The translations under genes were made by a program, and so were the position numbers. Of a DNA stretch of 50,431 nucleotides, positions 33,505 to 42,079 are shown piece after piece. Origin of the DNA: an uncultured Clostridia bacterium (GTDB taxonomy: Bacteria > Bacillota > Clostridia > Peptostreptococcales > Anaerovoracaceae); assembly GCA_934233735.1 (NCBI GenBank), contig CAKQGQ010000017.1, positions 1 to 50,431 on the forward strand. Reading direction: 5' to 3'. The notes under the pieces were generated by a model. It ran no database searches. It saw nothing but the letters and a program-made list of their open reading frames with translations, and had not been told where the DNA came from. Position 1 is the first letter of the stretch. The number at the start of each line of letters is the position of its first letter.

Positions 33505-35205
33505 ATGAAATTACTGGTCATCGGAGGTTCTGCGGGCGGTGCATCCACTGCGGCGAGAGTACGCAGACTGAATGAAGAAGCGGAAATTACGATTTTTGAA
33601 AAAGGCAGAGATGTATCGTTCTCCAACTGTTCACTTCCGTATTATACAGGCGGCGTTGTAGAGAACAGTGAAGATTTGATTATGATGTTCCCGGAGGATT
33701 TCAAGGCAAAACATAATATAGATGTATACGCGCAGACAGAAGTTCTGGCAATTAACAGAGATGCGAAGACCATTACGGTAAAAGACCTGAGAAGCGGAGA
33801 AACCAGGGAAGAAGCGTATGACAAGCTTGTACTCGCAACCGGGACGGAGCCGGTTATGCCGGGAAGTATTGAGGGCATTCATTCCCCGCATGTTTTTACA
33901 ATTCGTAATGTGGTGGATATTGAACGGCTTCAGGCGAAACTTGACGAAGAAAGCACAAAAAACATTGCAGTAGTCGGCGGGGGATTTATCGGTGTGGAAG
34001 TTGCCGAGAACTTAAGAAAAATCGGAAAAGAAGTTAGCCTGATAGAAGGCACGAAGCAAATATTGGCACCTTACGATTATGATATGGTGCAGATTCTGCA
34101 CAAAGAACTGGACGACAACGGCATTACACTTCATGTTTCGGCGACGGTAACCGCCATAGAGAGCAAGCAGGTAAAGGCTGTAAAAGACGGAAAAGAATTT
34201 ACGGTTGCCGCAGATGCTGTGGTTATGGCAGTCGGTGCAAGACCGAAGACCGAACTTGCAAAAGATGCCGGTCTTGAAATCGGAACCACGGGCGGAATTT
34301 GGGTTGATCACAACTACCGGACAAGCGATGCGGATATTTACGCAGTGGGAGATGCCATCGAATCCTATAATAGGCTTGCACACGCACCGGGCAGAATTGC
34401 ACTCGCAGGTCCTGCGCAGAGACAGGCACGTGCGGCGGCTGACCACATTTGCGGAATGTACAACACAAACAAGGGTTATATTGGTTCTTCCTGCATCAAA
34501 GTCTTCGGACAGAATGCGGCATGCACGGGACTTAACGAGAAAGAAGCAAAACATCTTGGCTATTCTTATGATTCCGTAATGATTTTCCCTATGGATAAAG
34601 TTGGTCTTATGCCGGGCGCAAACTATATGGTATTCAAACTGGTATTTGAAGTACCGACCGGACGCATCCTCGGTGCGCAGGCAATCGGAACCGGTGAATG
34701 CGATAAGCGCGTGGATGTAATCGCGGCGATGATTACAATGGGCGGCACGCTTGAGGACCTGAAAGAACTCGAGCTTTGCTATGCACCGCCGTTCTCAACC
34801 GCGAAGGATGTTGTGAACTTAGCAGCATTGGTAGCACTTAACGTATTAAACGGAAGAATCAAGCAAGTCCATGTGGATAAAGTGAGAGAACTTGTTGAAC
34901 AGGGTGCATATATTATCGATGTCAGAGGAGCCGGTGAACTGAAAGCAGGACACCTTAAGGGAGTGCATCATATTCCTCTTAATGAACTCAGAGACAGACT
35001 GGATGAAATTCCAAGGGATATTCCGGTATACCTGCACTGCAGATCCAGTCAGCGCTCCTATTACGCGACCTGCACTTTGATCGAAAACGGTTTCACGAAC
35101 GTGTACAATATCAGCGGATCTTTCCTCGGCATCAGTCTTTATGAATATTTCAACGACAAAACACAAGGAAGAGAACCGATTGTAACACAATATAATTTTG
35201 AATAA
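33505..35205 (+). CDS. CoA-disulfide reductase / NAD(P)H oxidoreductase with C-terminal rhodanese domain
   Basis: 566 residues; GGGAGG precedes the ATG. FAD-binding GGSAGGASTAARVRR at the start and NAD-binding VVGGGFIGVEVAENL at about 152-166. The single redox cysteine is C42 in SFSNCSLPYYTGG, as in CoADR/NADH oxidases of the class III group. After a dimerisation domain, residues about 465-560 form a rhodanese domain with catalytic C512 in HCRSSQRSYY. Such fusions reduce CoA disulfides, per- or polysulfides. The divergent cysteine-rich neighbour suggests a thiol-stress unit. Confidence 0.9.
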   Translation: MKLLVIGGSAGGASTAARVRRLNEEAEITIFEKGRDVSFSNCSLPYYTGGVVENSEDLIMMFPEDFKAKHNIDVYAQTEVLAINRDAKTITVKDLRSGETREEAYDKLVLATGTEPVMPGSIEGIHSPHVFTIRNVVDIERLQAKLDEESTKNIAVVGGGFIGVEVAENLRKIGKEVSLIEGTKQILAPYDYDMVQILHKELDDNGITLHVSATVTAIESKQVKAVKDGKEFTVAADAVVMAVGARPKTELAKDAGLEIGTTGGIWVDHNYRTSDADIYAVGDAIESYNRLAHAPGRIALAGPAQRQARAAADHICGMYNTNKGYIGSSCIKVFGQNAACTGLNEKEAKHLGYSYDSVMIFPMDKVGLMPGANYMVFKLVFEVPTGRILGAQAIGTGECDKRVDVIAAMITMGGTLEDLKELELCYAPPFSTAKDVVNLAALVALNVLNGRIKQVHVDKVRELVEQGAYIIDVRGAGELKAGHLKGVHHIPLNELRDRLDEIPRDIPVYLHCRSSQRSYYATCTLIENGFTNVYNISGSFLGISLYEYFNDKTQGREPIVTQYNFE

Positions 35206-35223
35206 CTTATAAATTATGACTTG

Positions 35224-35258
35224 AACCCCTTGCTGCTTCCGCGCGGCAGGGGGTTTGT
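35224..35258 (+). terminator. Terminator after the CoA-disulfide reductase gene
   Basis: AACCCC and TGC blocks pair with GCA and GGGGTT around a short GC-rich loop. The run after it is TTTGTTTT. Confidence 0.75.
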
Positions 35259-35380
35259 TTTCGCTTTGTGCAGGCATAAAAAGACTAAAAAAATAAAAAA
35301 ATGTCAAAATAGCAAAAAAGTTAACAAAAATAGCAAAAAAATTAAAGAAATTTGTTCCTATTTTGTTAAAATGACAATAG

Positions 35381-35398
35381 ATGTAAGAATACTTACAT
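35381..35398. promoter_or_regulatory. Inverted repeat ATGTAAG-AATA-CTTACAT before nhaC
   Basis: A perfect seven-base inverted repeat with a four-base spacer, 70 bases ahead of nhaC in very AT-rich DNA (35280-35460). It has the size of a dimeric repressor site. No firm promoter hexamers were identified around it. Confidence 0.55.
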
Positions 35399-35468
35399 TT
35401 TTTATAGGGGGATTGTTTTATATGACAATCTTGGTATTATCACTTATTTTATTTAGGAGGTTTTAGTT

Positions 35469-37001
35469 ATGGCAGAAACTAAAAAGGCTGAACGTCTGCC
35501 TAATAAGTTTGAGGCTTGTTTACCGGTTCTCGTGCTGTTAGGCCTGATGGTAGCAAATTCCGTATTAAAGTGGGGAAATGACCCGCACTTATACGTATTA
35601 ATGGCAGTTATTACCGTTGTGCTTGTTGCAAAACGCTGCGGCATATGCTATAGGGATATGTTAGCCGCAGGTTTCGACTCGCTTTTTCAGTCACTTGAAG
35701 CACTGTTCATTCTGTTATTCGTAGGATGCTTGGTTGGTACATTTGAATATGCCGGCACAATTCCTGCCCTTGTATATTACGGATTGAAGTTATTCACACC
35801 GGCTATTTTCTTACCGGCAGTATGCTTACTTTGCGCAATCGTAGCGATGGCTTTAGGCTCATCCTATACGGTAAGTGCTACATTAGGTATTGCGTTCTTG
35901 ACAATCGGTGCTACAATGGGCGTTAACCCTGCACTCATCTGCGGTGCAGTTCTCTCCGGTGCTTGCACAGGCGACAAATTCTCCCCGTTATCTGATACGA
36001 CAAACCTTGCATCTGCATCTGCACAGACAGGATTGTTCGACCATGTTAAGGCAATGATCGGAACCACATTCCCGACATTCCTTATCGGTTTCTTAATCTT
36101 CTGCGGAATTTCACTTGCAGGTGAAACAGGTGCTTACGATCCGGAACTCGTAGACGGATTATCCAATGCAATCAAGGATCACTTCCAGTACATGAGCCCT
36201 GTTCTGTTAATCCCTGTACTTGTTATCCTTGCAGTTTCCGTATTACAGGTATCCGCAATCCCTGGTATCCTGCTCGTTGTATTAACAGCCGGTATCTTCA
36301 TGGTTATCTTCCAGGGTGCAGGCTTCCCTGAATTCATTTCAGCGGCACACTACGGTTACTCCGCAGAAACAGGCAATGAATTAGCTGACCAGTTACTTAA
36401 CAGAGGCGGTATGGACTCCATGCTGTGGACCATCAACATGGCGTTAATCGCAATCGGCTTCGGCGGTATGTATGCAAGAGCAGGCTGCGTTGAATCCTTA
36501 TTAGGAAACCTCATCAAGGATATCAGAACACCGTTCCAGATGGCTGTTGCGGTTATCTGTACCGCAATGTTCACAATCCTGACGATGTGCGACCAGTACT
36601 TAAGTTTAATCATCCCTGCAACCATGTACAAAGATAAATTCGATGAACTCGGACTTTCCAGAAACATGTTGTCAAGATGTATGGAAGACGGCGGAACATT
36701 GTTCTCACCACTGGTTCCATGGTCAACTTGCGGTGTATATCACTCCGGCATGTTAGGTGTTCCTACATTATCATATTTACCGTACTGCTTCGTAAACATT
36801 TTGAACCCACTGATTTCCATGGGTACGGCAGCTATCGGCGGCAACATCCTGTATGCTGACGGTTCCAAGACCGGATTCTTCGGCGGCAAGGTAAAGAAGG
36901 GCCACTTCGTTGCGGCGGCTCCGGAAGAAGCACACGAAATCGCTATGAAGGCTCTGGAAGCAAAGAGAGCAAGCGGCGAATACAAGCAGATTGGTGCTTA
37001 A
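35469..37001 (+). CDS. nhaC: Na+/H+ antiporter, NhaC family
   Basis: 510 residues, about 11-12 membrane helices; AGGAGG precedes the ATG. Family markers include SLEALFILLFVGCLVGTF, the polar CTGDKFSPLSDTTNLAS stretch in the transport path, and DGGTLFSPLVPWSTCG. NhaC proteins exchange Na+ (or amino/organic acids in some members) for H+. In a cell with an Rnf ion pump it may balance the Na+ or H+ gradient. Substrate is predicted from the family only. Confidence 0.88.
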   Translation: MAETKKAERLPNKFEACLPVLVLLGLMVANSVLKWGNDPHLYVLMAVITVVLVAKRCGICYRDMLAAGFDSLFQSLEALFILLFVGCLVGTFEYAGTIPALVYYGLKLFTPAIFLPAVCLLCAIVAMALGSSYTVSATLGIAFLTIGATMGVNPALICGAVLSGACTGDKFSPLSDTTNLASASAQTGLFDHVKAMIGTTFPTFLIGFLIFCGISLAGETGAYDPELVDGLSNAIKDHFQYMSPVLLIPVLVILAVSVLQVSAIPGILLVVLTAGIFMVIFQGAGFPEFISAAHYGYSAETGNELADQLLNRGGMDSMLWTINMALIAIGFGGMYARAGCVESLLGNLIKDIRTPFQMAVAVICTAMFTILTMCDQYLSLIIPATMYKDKFDELGLSRNMLSRCMEDGGTLFSPLVPWSTCGVYHSGMLGVPTLSYLPYCFVNILNPLISMGTAAIGGNILYADGSKTGFFGGKVKKGHFVAAAPEEAHEIAMKALEAKRASGEYKQIGA

Positions 37002-37002
37002 T

Positions 37003-37031
37003 TTGACAAATACTTAATTCATTTGTATAAT
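37003..37031 (+). promoter_or_regulatory. Consensus sigma-A promoter directly after nhaC
   Basis: Perfect TTGACA (37003-37008), a 17-base spacer and perfect TATAAT (37026-37031). The -35 box starts one base after the nhaC stop codon. Transcription should begin near 37038, only about 15 bases ahead of a strong terminator. Confidence 0.88.
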
Positions 37032-37052
37032 AGAATTATGGATAATTGAAAA

Positions 37053-37083
37053 CACATACCCGGAAACGGGTATGTGCTTTTTG
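37053..37083 (+). terminator. GAAA-tetraloop terminator between promoter and next gene
   Basis: CACATACCCG (37053-37062) and CGGGTATGTG (37067-37076) form a perfect ten-base stem capped by GAAA, followed by CTTTTTGC. It serves nhaC, but it also lies between the consensus promoter at 37003 and the next gene, so it can act as an attenuator or end a transcript of about 45 bases. Confidence 0.88.
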
Positions 37084-37117
37084 CACAAATATATTTCTAA
37101 GGCAAAGGAGAGACAGA

Positions 37118-37648
37118 ATGGTTTTTAAAGGAATTAATATGCGAGAAAGAAGCAAACGGAAACGCATACTCATGTTTTTCGGCTGCCTTGGTATCGCAGC
37201 TTTGGAATTTTGGCAGAAAAATTACTTTTTTGCTGTGGTGGCTTTGGTTTTAGCCTTCTTTTGTGTAGGATACAACAAGGAGCATGTGATTTCAGAAGAG
37301 GGCGTGGATATTCGATATATTTTCTTGGGAATACCATACAACTATCGCTGGACTTGGGACCAGATTACGGCAATGCGTCCCGACTATAAAAAGGCCAAAC
37401 CGAACATCATGATGGAAATCGCAAAGGATGTGTCTGTAAGAGCCTTTGTTTTTACCCCTGAAGATGCGGTTAAAGTTATGGAATTCGCTCAGAGAATGAA
37501 TCCCGAGGCGTATATCGACAGTCGTACGGAAGTGGAAAGAGAAGCCTACAAAGAAGAACGCGACAGAATGATTGCCGAGAAACAAATGCAGATTCGCCGC
37601 CAAAAACAAGCCGAAAAAGCAAGAAAGAAAAAACACAAAAACAGATAA
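37118..37648 (+). CDS. Small membrane protein with PH-like domain, unknown function
   Basis: 176 residues from ATG 37118, preceded by AAAGGAGAG. One or two hydrophobic helices (about 18-50; FFAVVALVLAFFCVGY). A small beta-rich domain follows (EEGVDIRYIFLGIPYNYRW, then an Ile-Thr-Ala-Met turn) that resembles a bacterial pleckstrin-homology fold. The tail is strongly basic and helical, ending KKKHKNR. Function unknown. Transcription probably starts at the promoter at 37003 and must pass the terminator at 37053. Confidence 0.72.
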   Translation: MVFKGINMRERSKRKRILMFFGCLGIAALEFWQKNYFFAVVALVLAFFCVGYNKEHVISEEGVDIRYIFLGIPYNYRWTWDQITAMRPDYKKAKPNIMMEIAKDVSVRAFVFTPEDAVKVMEFAQRMNPEAYIDSRTEVEREAYKEERDRMIAEKQMQIRRQKQAEKARKKKHKNR

Positions 37649-37659
37649 AACCCAAAAGA

Positions 37660-37710
37660 AAGCCGGTCATCCGCATGATTAATCAGCATTCGGAAACAAC
37701 CGGCTTTTGT
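37660..37710. terminator. Bidirectional terminator between convergent genes
   Basis: AAGCCGGT pairs with ACCGGCTT around a partly self-complementary centre (TGATTAATCA). T and A runs stand on either side, so it can end both the 37118 gene and the minus-strand operon ending at 37722. Confidence 0.78.
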
Positions 37711-37721
37711 TGTACACTTTG

Positions 37722-38246
37722 TTATTTTTCAAGTATGCCGCCTACGAGGAGGTAATATTCCGGTATACTGGCACCATCAGACCACAGAATATCGAATCCG
37801 AAGCAGTCTTTAACCATCTTTACGGCAAGCATCCCGAGGGATTCAAGTGCGTAGCGCATCTTATCCGGATGAACGCAAGGGTGACCACTGAGGCGTGCAC
37901 ACTTTTTGCACAATGTGCATTCTTGTGCAGCAAGGGCTTTGCTGCCGGGGCAGACTTCCTCCATGGCGAGCATTTCTTCATCGTGGATTTTTTTCTCTGC
38001 GAAAAGACGGTTCTGGGCCTCCTCTACCGTTGAGGCGCCTTCGTTTGAAATGCGGTCGACGATGAAATGAAAGCGTGAAAACTGCAGCCAATAGTCTTTG
38101 GGATCAAAATCGAAGTCCGGGCATGCCCATGTTTCGCCAAAGCCCGGGCATTGCGAGCATTTGCGATAGGTTTCATCGTAGTTGTAATATTTGTTAAGCA
38201 TTTCGTCTACATCAAGATATGTTTCAAAGCGTTCTTTATAATACAT
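37722..38246 (-). CDS. DUF2284 cysteine-rich metal-binding protein
   Basis: 174 residues. Cysteine motifs CSQCPGFGETWACPDF, then CPGSKALAAQECTLCKKC and GHPCVHPDKMRYALESLG, match DUF2284 (predicted metal or Fe-S binding). The biochemical role is not known. It overlaps the EamA transporter gene by 11 bases and is the last gene of a three-gene minus-strand operon starting with an AraC regulator. Residues SLGMLAVKMVKDCFGFD near the end are also typical of the family. Confidence 0.85.
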   Translation of the reverse strand: MYYKERFETYLDVDEMLNKYYNYDETYRKCSQCPGFGETWACPDFDFDPKDYWLQFSRFHFIVDRISNEGASTVEEAQNRLFAEKKIHDEEMLAMEEVCPGSKALAAQECTLCKKCARLSGHPCVHPDKMRYALESLGMLAVKMVKDCFGFDILWSDGASIPEYYLLVGGILEK

Positions 38247-39156
38247 TGGATGCCTCCTTTTCTTTCGCAGCCTTATTGTTAGCCCATTCCATATAAAAGA
38301 TACTGATCATGATAATTGCAGAGCCGAGCCACGCTGTCCAGCTCATCGCTTCTTTGAGAAGGAGAACCGACAGAATGCATCCGGACGCCGGTTCAAGGGA
38401 AAAGATAACACCGACACGGTTTGACGGAACCACAGCTTCGAAGTTTGATTGAAGCGTAAAGGCCGCCGCACTGCAGAGCAGTCCCATCAAAATAATTGCA
38501 CCCAGATGTTCGGGAGTTGCAGCCGTGTAGTTTAAATCGCCGGTAAATAAACCGATGATGGTTCCCCAAAGCGAGATAAAAGCCAGCAGGAACACGGTAA
38601 ACAGAGTGGAATCAATATTGTCGTTTTTTGCAACCTTCTCTACGAAGATAATGTGAAGCGACCCGGCAGTTGCGGCCACAATACACAAAATGTCGCCGAG
38701 ATTAAGTGAAAACCCGCCCATGCCGGGAGCATAACACAGCAGGAACATCCCCACAAGACAAATCGAAGCACTGATGCCTATGATTTTTGAAACCCTCACG
38801 CGATACATAACTGCGTTTAACAACGGAACAATTAAGAAGGATAAGCATGTAAAAAACGATGCCCGCACAGAAGTTGTATATCGTATTCCGATAATATTGA
38901 AGATGAACATAGAAGTCAGCACGAACGATAGCAGGAACCCGTATTTCAGGGTTTCCATATTGAAAAGTTTGAATTTTTTCCAAAATACGAGGCCCAAAGC
39001 CACCGCAGCGGTAGCAAAGCGTATGGAAATGATGTAGAAGGTTGGGCAGTCCTCAACATACTTTGTAAAGGGGTAACTGAGTCCCCATAGAATTGCTGCA
39101 ATAACCAGCCCGGTAAATGCTACACCTTCAGACGGCCGATGTTTTTTACCTGTCAT
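38236..39156 (-). CDS. EamA/DMT superfamily transporter
   Basis: 306 residues with ten membrane helices in two EamA repeats (about 15-145 and 160-295). Markers: AILWGLSYPFTKY in the first repeat; SNFEAVVPSNRVGVIFSLEP and LLLKEAMSWTAWLGSAIIM in the second. The family moves amino acids and other small metabolites, most often outward. It overlaps the AraC gene by 11 bases and so shares its transcript. It may export or import the substrate or product of the divergent glycyl radical pathway; this is inference. Confidence 0.88.
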   Translation of the reverse strand: MTGKKHRPSEGVAFTGLVIAAILWGLSYPFTKYVEDCPTFYIISIRFATAAVALGLVFWKKFKLFNMETLKYGFLLSFVLTSMFIFNIIGIRYTTSVRASFFTCLSFLIVPLLNAVMYRVRVSKIIGISASICLVGMFLLCYAPGMGGFSLNLGDILCIVAATAGSLHIIFVEKVAKNDNIDSTLFTVFLLAFISLWGTIIGLFTGDLNYTAATPEHLGAIILMGLLCSAAAFTLQSNFEAVVPSNRVGVIFSLEPASGCILSVLLLKEAMSWTAWLGSAIIMISIFYMEWANNKAAKEKEASNVL

Positions 39157-41026
39157 TTTTTGAATCTCCTTTTAGTGCTATCAGCGCCAGCTGCACACCG
39201 ACACCCTTCATCGAAAAGTTTATATGAAAATTGGTTCGTACATCCTCTTGATAAACATCAAGCTGAGGAGAAGTCGGAATCAGATCGTGCAAAACGCTCA
39301 ATGTATCCGAGCCGTCAGAGAAGTTTAAAGAGGAAAAATATGTGAAAATATCCGATGAACGGTTCATCGTATATTTCATTACGGAATAAATGCCCGGCGG
39401 CAGATTCAGGTTGAAGCTGAAGTCTATCTCGTCCTTAAATTCATTTAACACCGTTCGCACCTGGTGCAGCGATGAGTCTTTTTTGCAAAGGCTTTGGATG
39501 CTGTCGTTGTAATTATAGACGATCACCGCAAATGCTGCAGGCGCCGTATCGTTGATGCGAATGACACAATAGTGCTTACCCCAGCAGATAATGTCGCCAT
39601 GCACAAAGGAGGCAGCCTGATATACATAGAAAGATGGCTTTTTGATTGCGTTGGATGTTACAAGCGACGGAAGACCCTTCAGAAGAGTTCCATCCTGCTC
39701 GCTGTCTCGCAGCCGAAGTGTCAGCCACGGGTCGGCTGAGCGCAAAAGCTGGCTCAGCACATAAATCGGAGCGGCAATGGTATCGTTTCCGTAGGATATA
39801 AACGGCTGTGCATTGATTGTTACTGCTTGCTTCAGCACGACCGAAAACCCGGCGGCAGTGAGCATCATGCGCAGTCGATCGACCTCCGTGGAAGAGTCCG
39901 TGGGATAAAACAAAAGGGTTACCCTGGACGGATGCAGACAGCCCAGTATATGAAAAAGATTAAATTTCATCTCCCGGAAATCTTCCAGGGTGATTTGAAT
40001 GTTTAATTTATAGTCAATGAAGGTAATAGGCTTGCCGCTTCTGTCGACATTTATCTCCAGCTTCAGACTGTTCACCACGGAAGAACTGTTCTTCTGTGAG
40101 TTCAAAGAAGACAAAGTAGACTTGATCAAATATGTGGCTTTGTTGGCAGAAATCGGGGAAATGATTTCGGGACGCAGTTCGCTCTTGACCATAGGCTTGA
40201 AATGTGCACGGTGCTCTTCCGGCGTCCGCTTAAACCATTTATAAAAATATTTTTTGTAATACGCAGTGGTTGAAAATCCGACATCTCTGGCAATCTGGCT
40301 GATTTTCTTGTTTGTATCGAGCAGCTGAATCTCCGACCATTCCACGCGTGCAAAGCACAGGAATTCACGGAAATTCATGCCGGTGCAGTCTTTGATGATA
40401 TGCGAAATGTAAAATTCGCTGAGGTGTTCCATCGACGCCAAATCTTCCAGGGTAATTTTTTCCGCATAATATTGATAAATATATGTAATAATTCGGCTGA
40501 TGCGTTCGGTTGTGGTTTGGTCACCGTTTTCAAAATTGATGACAACATCGTTTTCGAACGCAAACAGATTGAAGTACTTGTCCAAATACTTGATGATGTC
40601 AACGATGAGATAAGTGCACTCGCTTTTGTAGTTGAAACTCTTAATCTCGTATGCGAGCAGAATCTGCAGAAGCTTTTCGCGCAGATTGTCGTGCCGCTTC
40701 GTCGTCGGCTTGTTGGAATAGGTACGATAGCATGCTTTGCTGAGCGACGGAAAATACTGCGAAAAATAATGCGTGCTGATTTGAATCAGTGCAACGATAT
40801 TTTCTTTGCCGGTTGAGGTCAGGCTGTGTACTTCGTGACCTGCATTGGTAAAGATGTCACCTTCCTTCAATGTATAATGGCAGTACCCGTTTTTCAGCGT
40901 CACTTCGCCTTTCAGGACATAGACAAATTCAATATCCTGATGGTAGTGCAGCGGATACTCTTCTATTGACGCAATTGTAATATTGATCGGGAAATCATCC
41001 TGATAAGTAATTTTCTCAAATAACAT
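39146..41026 (-). CDS. AraC family regulator with cupin and GH39-like C-terminal domain
   Basis: 626 residues, about twice the usual AraC length. Cupin sensor at about 15-80 (PLHYHQDIEFVYVLKGEVTL), AraC double helix-turn-helix at about 185-285 (MEHLSEFYISHIIKDCTGMN, then DVGFSTTAYYKKYFYKWFKR). About 340 further residues follow. Their later part (IKKPSFYVYQAASFVHGDII) recalls the end of GH39 beta-xylosidase-like folds, but the barrel is not clearly complete and no catalytic glutamate pair was identified, so it may be a ligand sensor. It is divergent from the SDR/glycyl radical operon and probably controls it. Confidence 0.85.
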   Translation of the reverse strand: MLFEKITYQDDFPINITIASIEEYPLHYHQDIEFVYVLKGEVTLKNGYCHYTLKEGDIFTNAGHEVHSLTSTGKENIVALIQISTHYFSQYFPSLSKACYRTYSNKPTTKRHDNLREKLLQILLAYEIKSFNYKSECTYLIVDIIKYLDKYFNLFAFENDVVINFENGDQTTTERISRIITYIYQYYAEKITLEDLASMEHLSEFYISHIIKDCTGMNFREFLCFARVEWSEIQLLDTNKKISQIARDVGFSTTAYYKKYFYKWFKRTPEEHRAHFKPMVKSELRPEIISPISANKATYLIKSTLSSLNSQKNSSSVVNSLKLEINVDRSGKPITFIDYKLNIQITLEDFREMKFNLFHILGCLHPSRVTLLFYPTDSSTEVDRLRMMLTAAGFSVVLKQAVTINAQPFISYGNDTIAAPIYVLSQLLRSADPWLTLRLRDSEQDGTLLKGLPSLVTSNAIKKPSFYVYQAASFVHGDIICWGKHYCVIRINDTAPAAFAVIVYNYNDSIQSLCKKDSSLHQVRTVLNEFKDEIDFSFNLNLPPGIYSVMKYTMNRSSDIFTYFSSLNFSDGSDTLSVLHDLIPTSPQLDVYQEDVRTNFHINFSMKGVGVQLALIALKGDSKNDR

Positions 41027-41158
41027 GTTTATACCTGCCTCGCAATATTCACAACAATATCATCCTACAGAAAAATTATATAATGAAACTCACCCCAAAA
41101 GTAATAAGAATAATTAGATTTTATAGCAAAATAATTATATTTTCAGGCAATGTAATAG

Positions 41159-41187
41159 TTGTAATTAACTTTGCGGGACATTAAAAT
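41159..41187 (+). promoter_or_regulatory. Candidate promoter of the glycyl radical operon
   Basis: TTGTAA (41159-41164), a 17-base spacer and TAAAAT (41182-41187), about 90 bases ahead of the SDR gene. A small hairpin, CCTGC-gggaat-GCAGG, follows in the leader (about 41220-41236). The rest of 41027-41275 is AT-rich and would hold the AraC binding sites. Confidence 0.5.
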
Positions 41188-41275
41188 ATGGTGTAAGAGT
41201 AAAAGTTCAATATGGGACAGCCTGCGGGAATGCAGGACGAATTCAAAATACAAAGGAAAATCAGGAGGTATAATC

Positions 41276-42025
41276 ATGAGTAATGCAAGAGTATGTGTAA
41301 TCACGGGAGCATCCGGCGGTATCGGTACGGAAGTTGTAAAAAAATATTACAATAACGGCTATGATGTAGTTATGCTCGACATCAATGCAGAAACACTTCA
41401 GAAGCTGATGGAAAAAGAAAACTTAGATCCGGCAAGAGTTATCTATAAGGTTCTCGATGTTTCCAGTGAACAGCAGGTAATCGATACAATCGCTGCAATC
41501 AAAGAAGAAAAAGGCAGGATTGATGTTCTCGTAAATACTGCAGGTATCGTAGGAAGATACGACGAAACGATCAAATATACTTTTGAAAACTTCAAGAGAA
41601 TTTACGAAATCAATGTATTCGGTACATTCTTAATGATGAAGTACACGCTTCCGGTAATGCTGGAACAGGGCAAGGGCGCAATCGTAAACTTCGGTTCCTG
41701 CTCCGGAATGACAGGCTACACTTCCGAAATCGGATACGGCTCCAGCAAATGGGCGGTTATCGGCATGACGAAGAATGTTGCAAACGAATACGCTCGCCGC
41801 GGTATCCGTGCAAACTCCATTTCTCCGGGATGGGTTAACACAGACATGCTGAAGCAGACTCTGGAAAACTACAAGGAAACCGGCGATGTTGCGAACTTCG
41901 GATGTATCGGCCGTCCGGGTGAACCGAGCGAAATGGCAGATGCTGTTTACTATCTCAGCTCCGACGAAGCTTCCTTCGTAAACGGAATCAACCTTCTCGT
42001 AGACGGCGGCAAGATGCTCGACTAA
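41276..42025 (+). CDS. Short-chain dehydrogenase/reductase (SDR)
   Basis: 249 residues; ATG 41276 follows AGGAGG. Classical SDR: TGASGGIG at residues 10-17, NTAG at 87-90, active site S141, Y154 and K158 (YGSSK), and the C-terminal FVNGINLLVDGG. NAD(P)-dependent oxidation or reduction of an alcohol/ketone. It is the first gene before the glycyl radical enzyme, so it likely makes its substrate or handles its carbonyl product. The acidic D35 after the second strand (VVMLDIN) favours NAD(H). Confidence 0.93.
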   Translation: MSNARVCVITGASGGIGTEVVKKYYNNGYDVVMLDINAETLQKLMEKENLDPARVIYKVLDVSSEQQVIDTIAAIKEEKGRIDVLVNTAGIVGRYDETIKYTFENFKRIYEINVFGTFLMMKYTLPVMLEQGKGAIVNFGSCSGMTGYTSEIGYGSSKWAVIGMTKNVANEYARRGIRANSISPGWVNTDMLKQTLENYKETGDVANFGCIGRPGEPSEMADAVYYLSSDEASFVNGINLLVDGGKMLD

Positions 42026-42079
42026 TTCTCGCCGAAGCACTAAGAATTTTGACTATTTAACTAATAGGGGGAAAATAAA

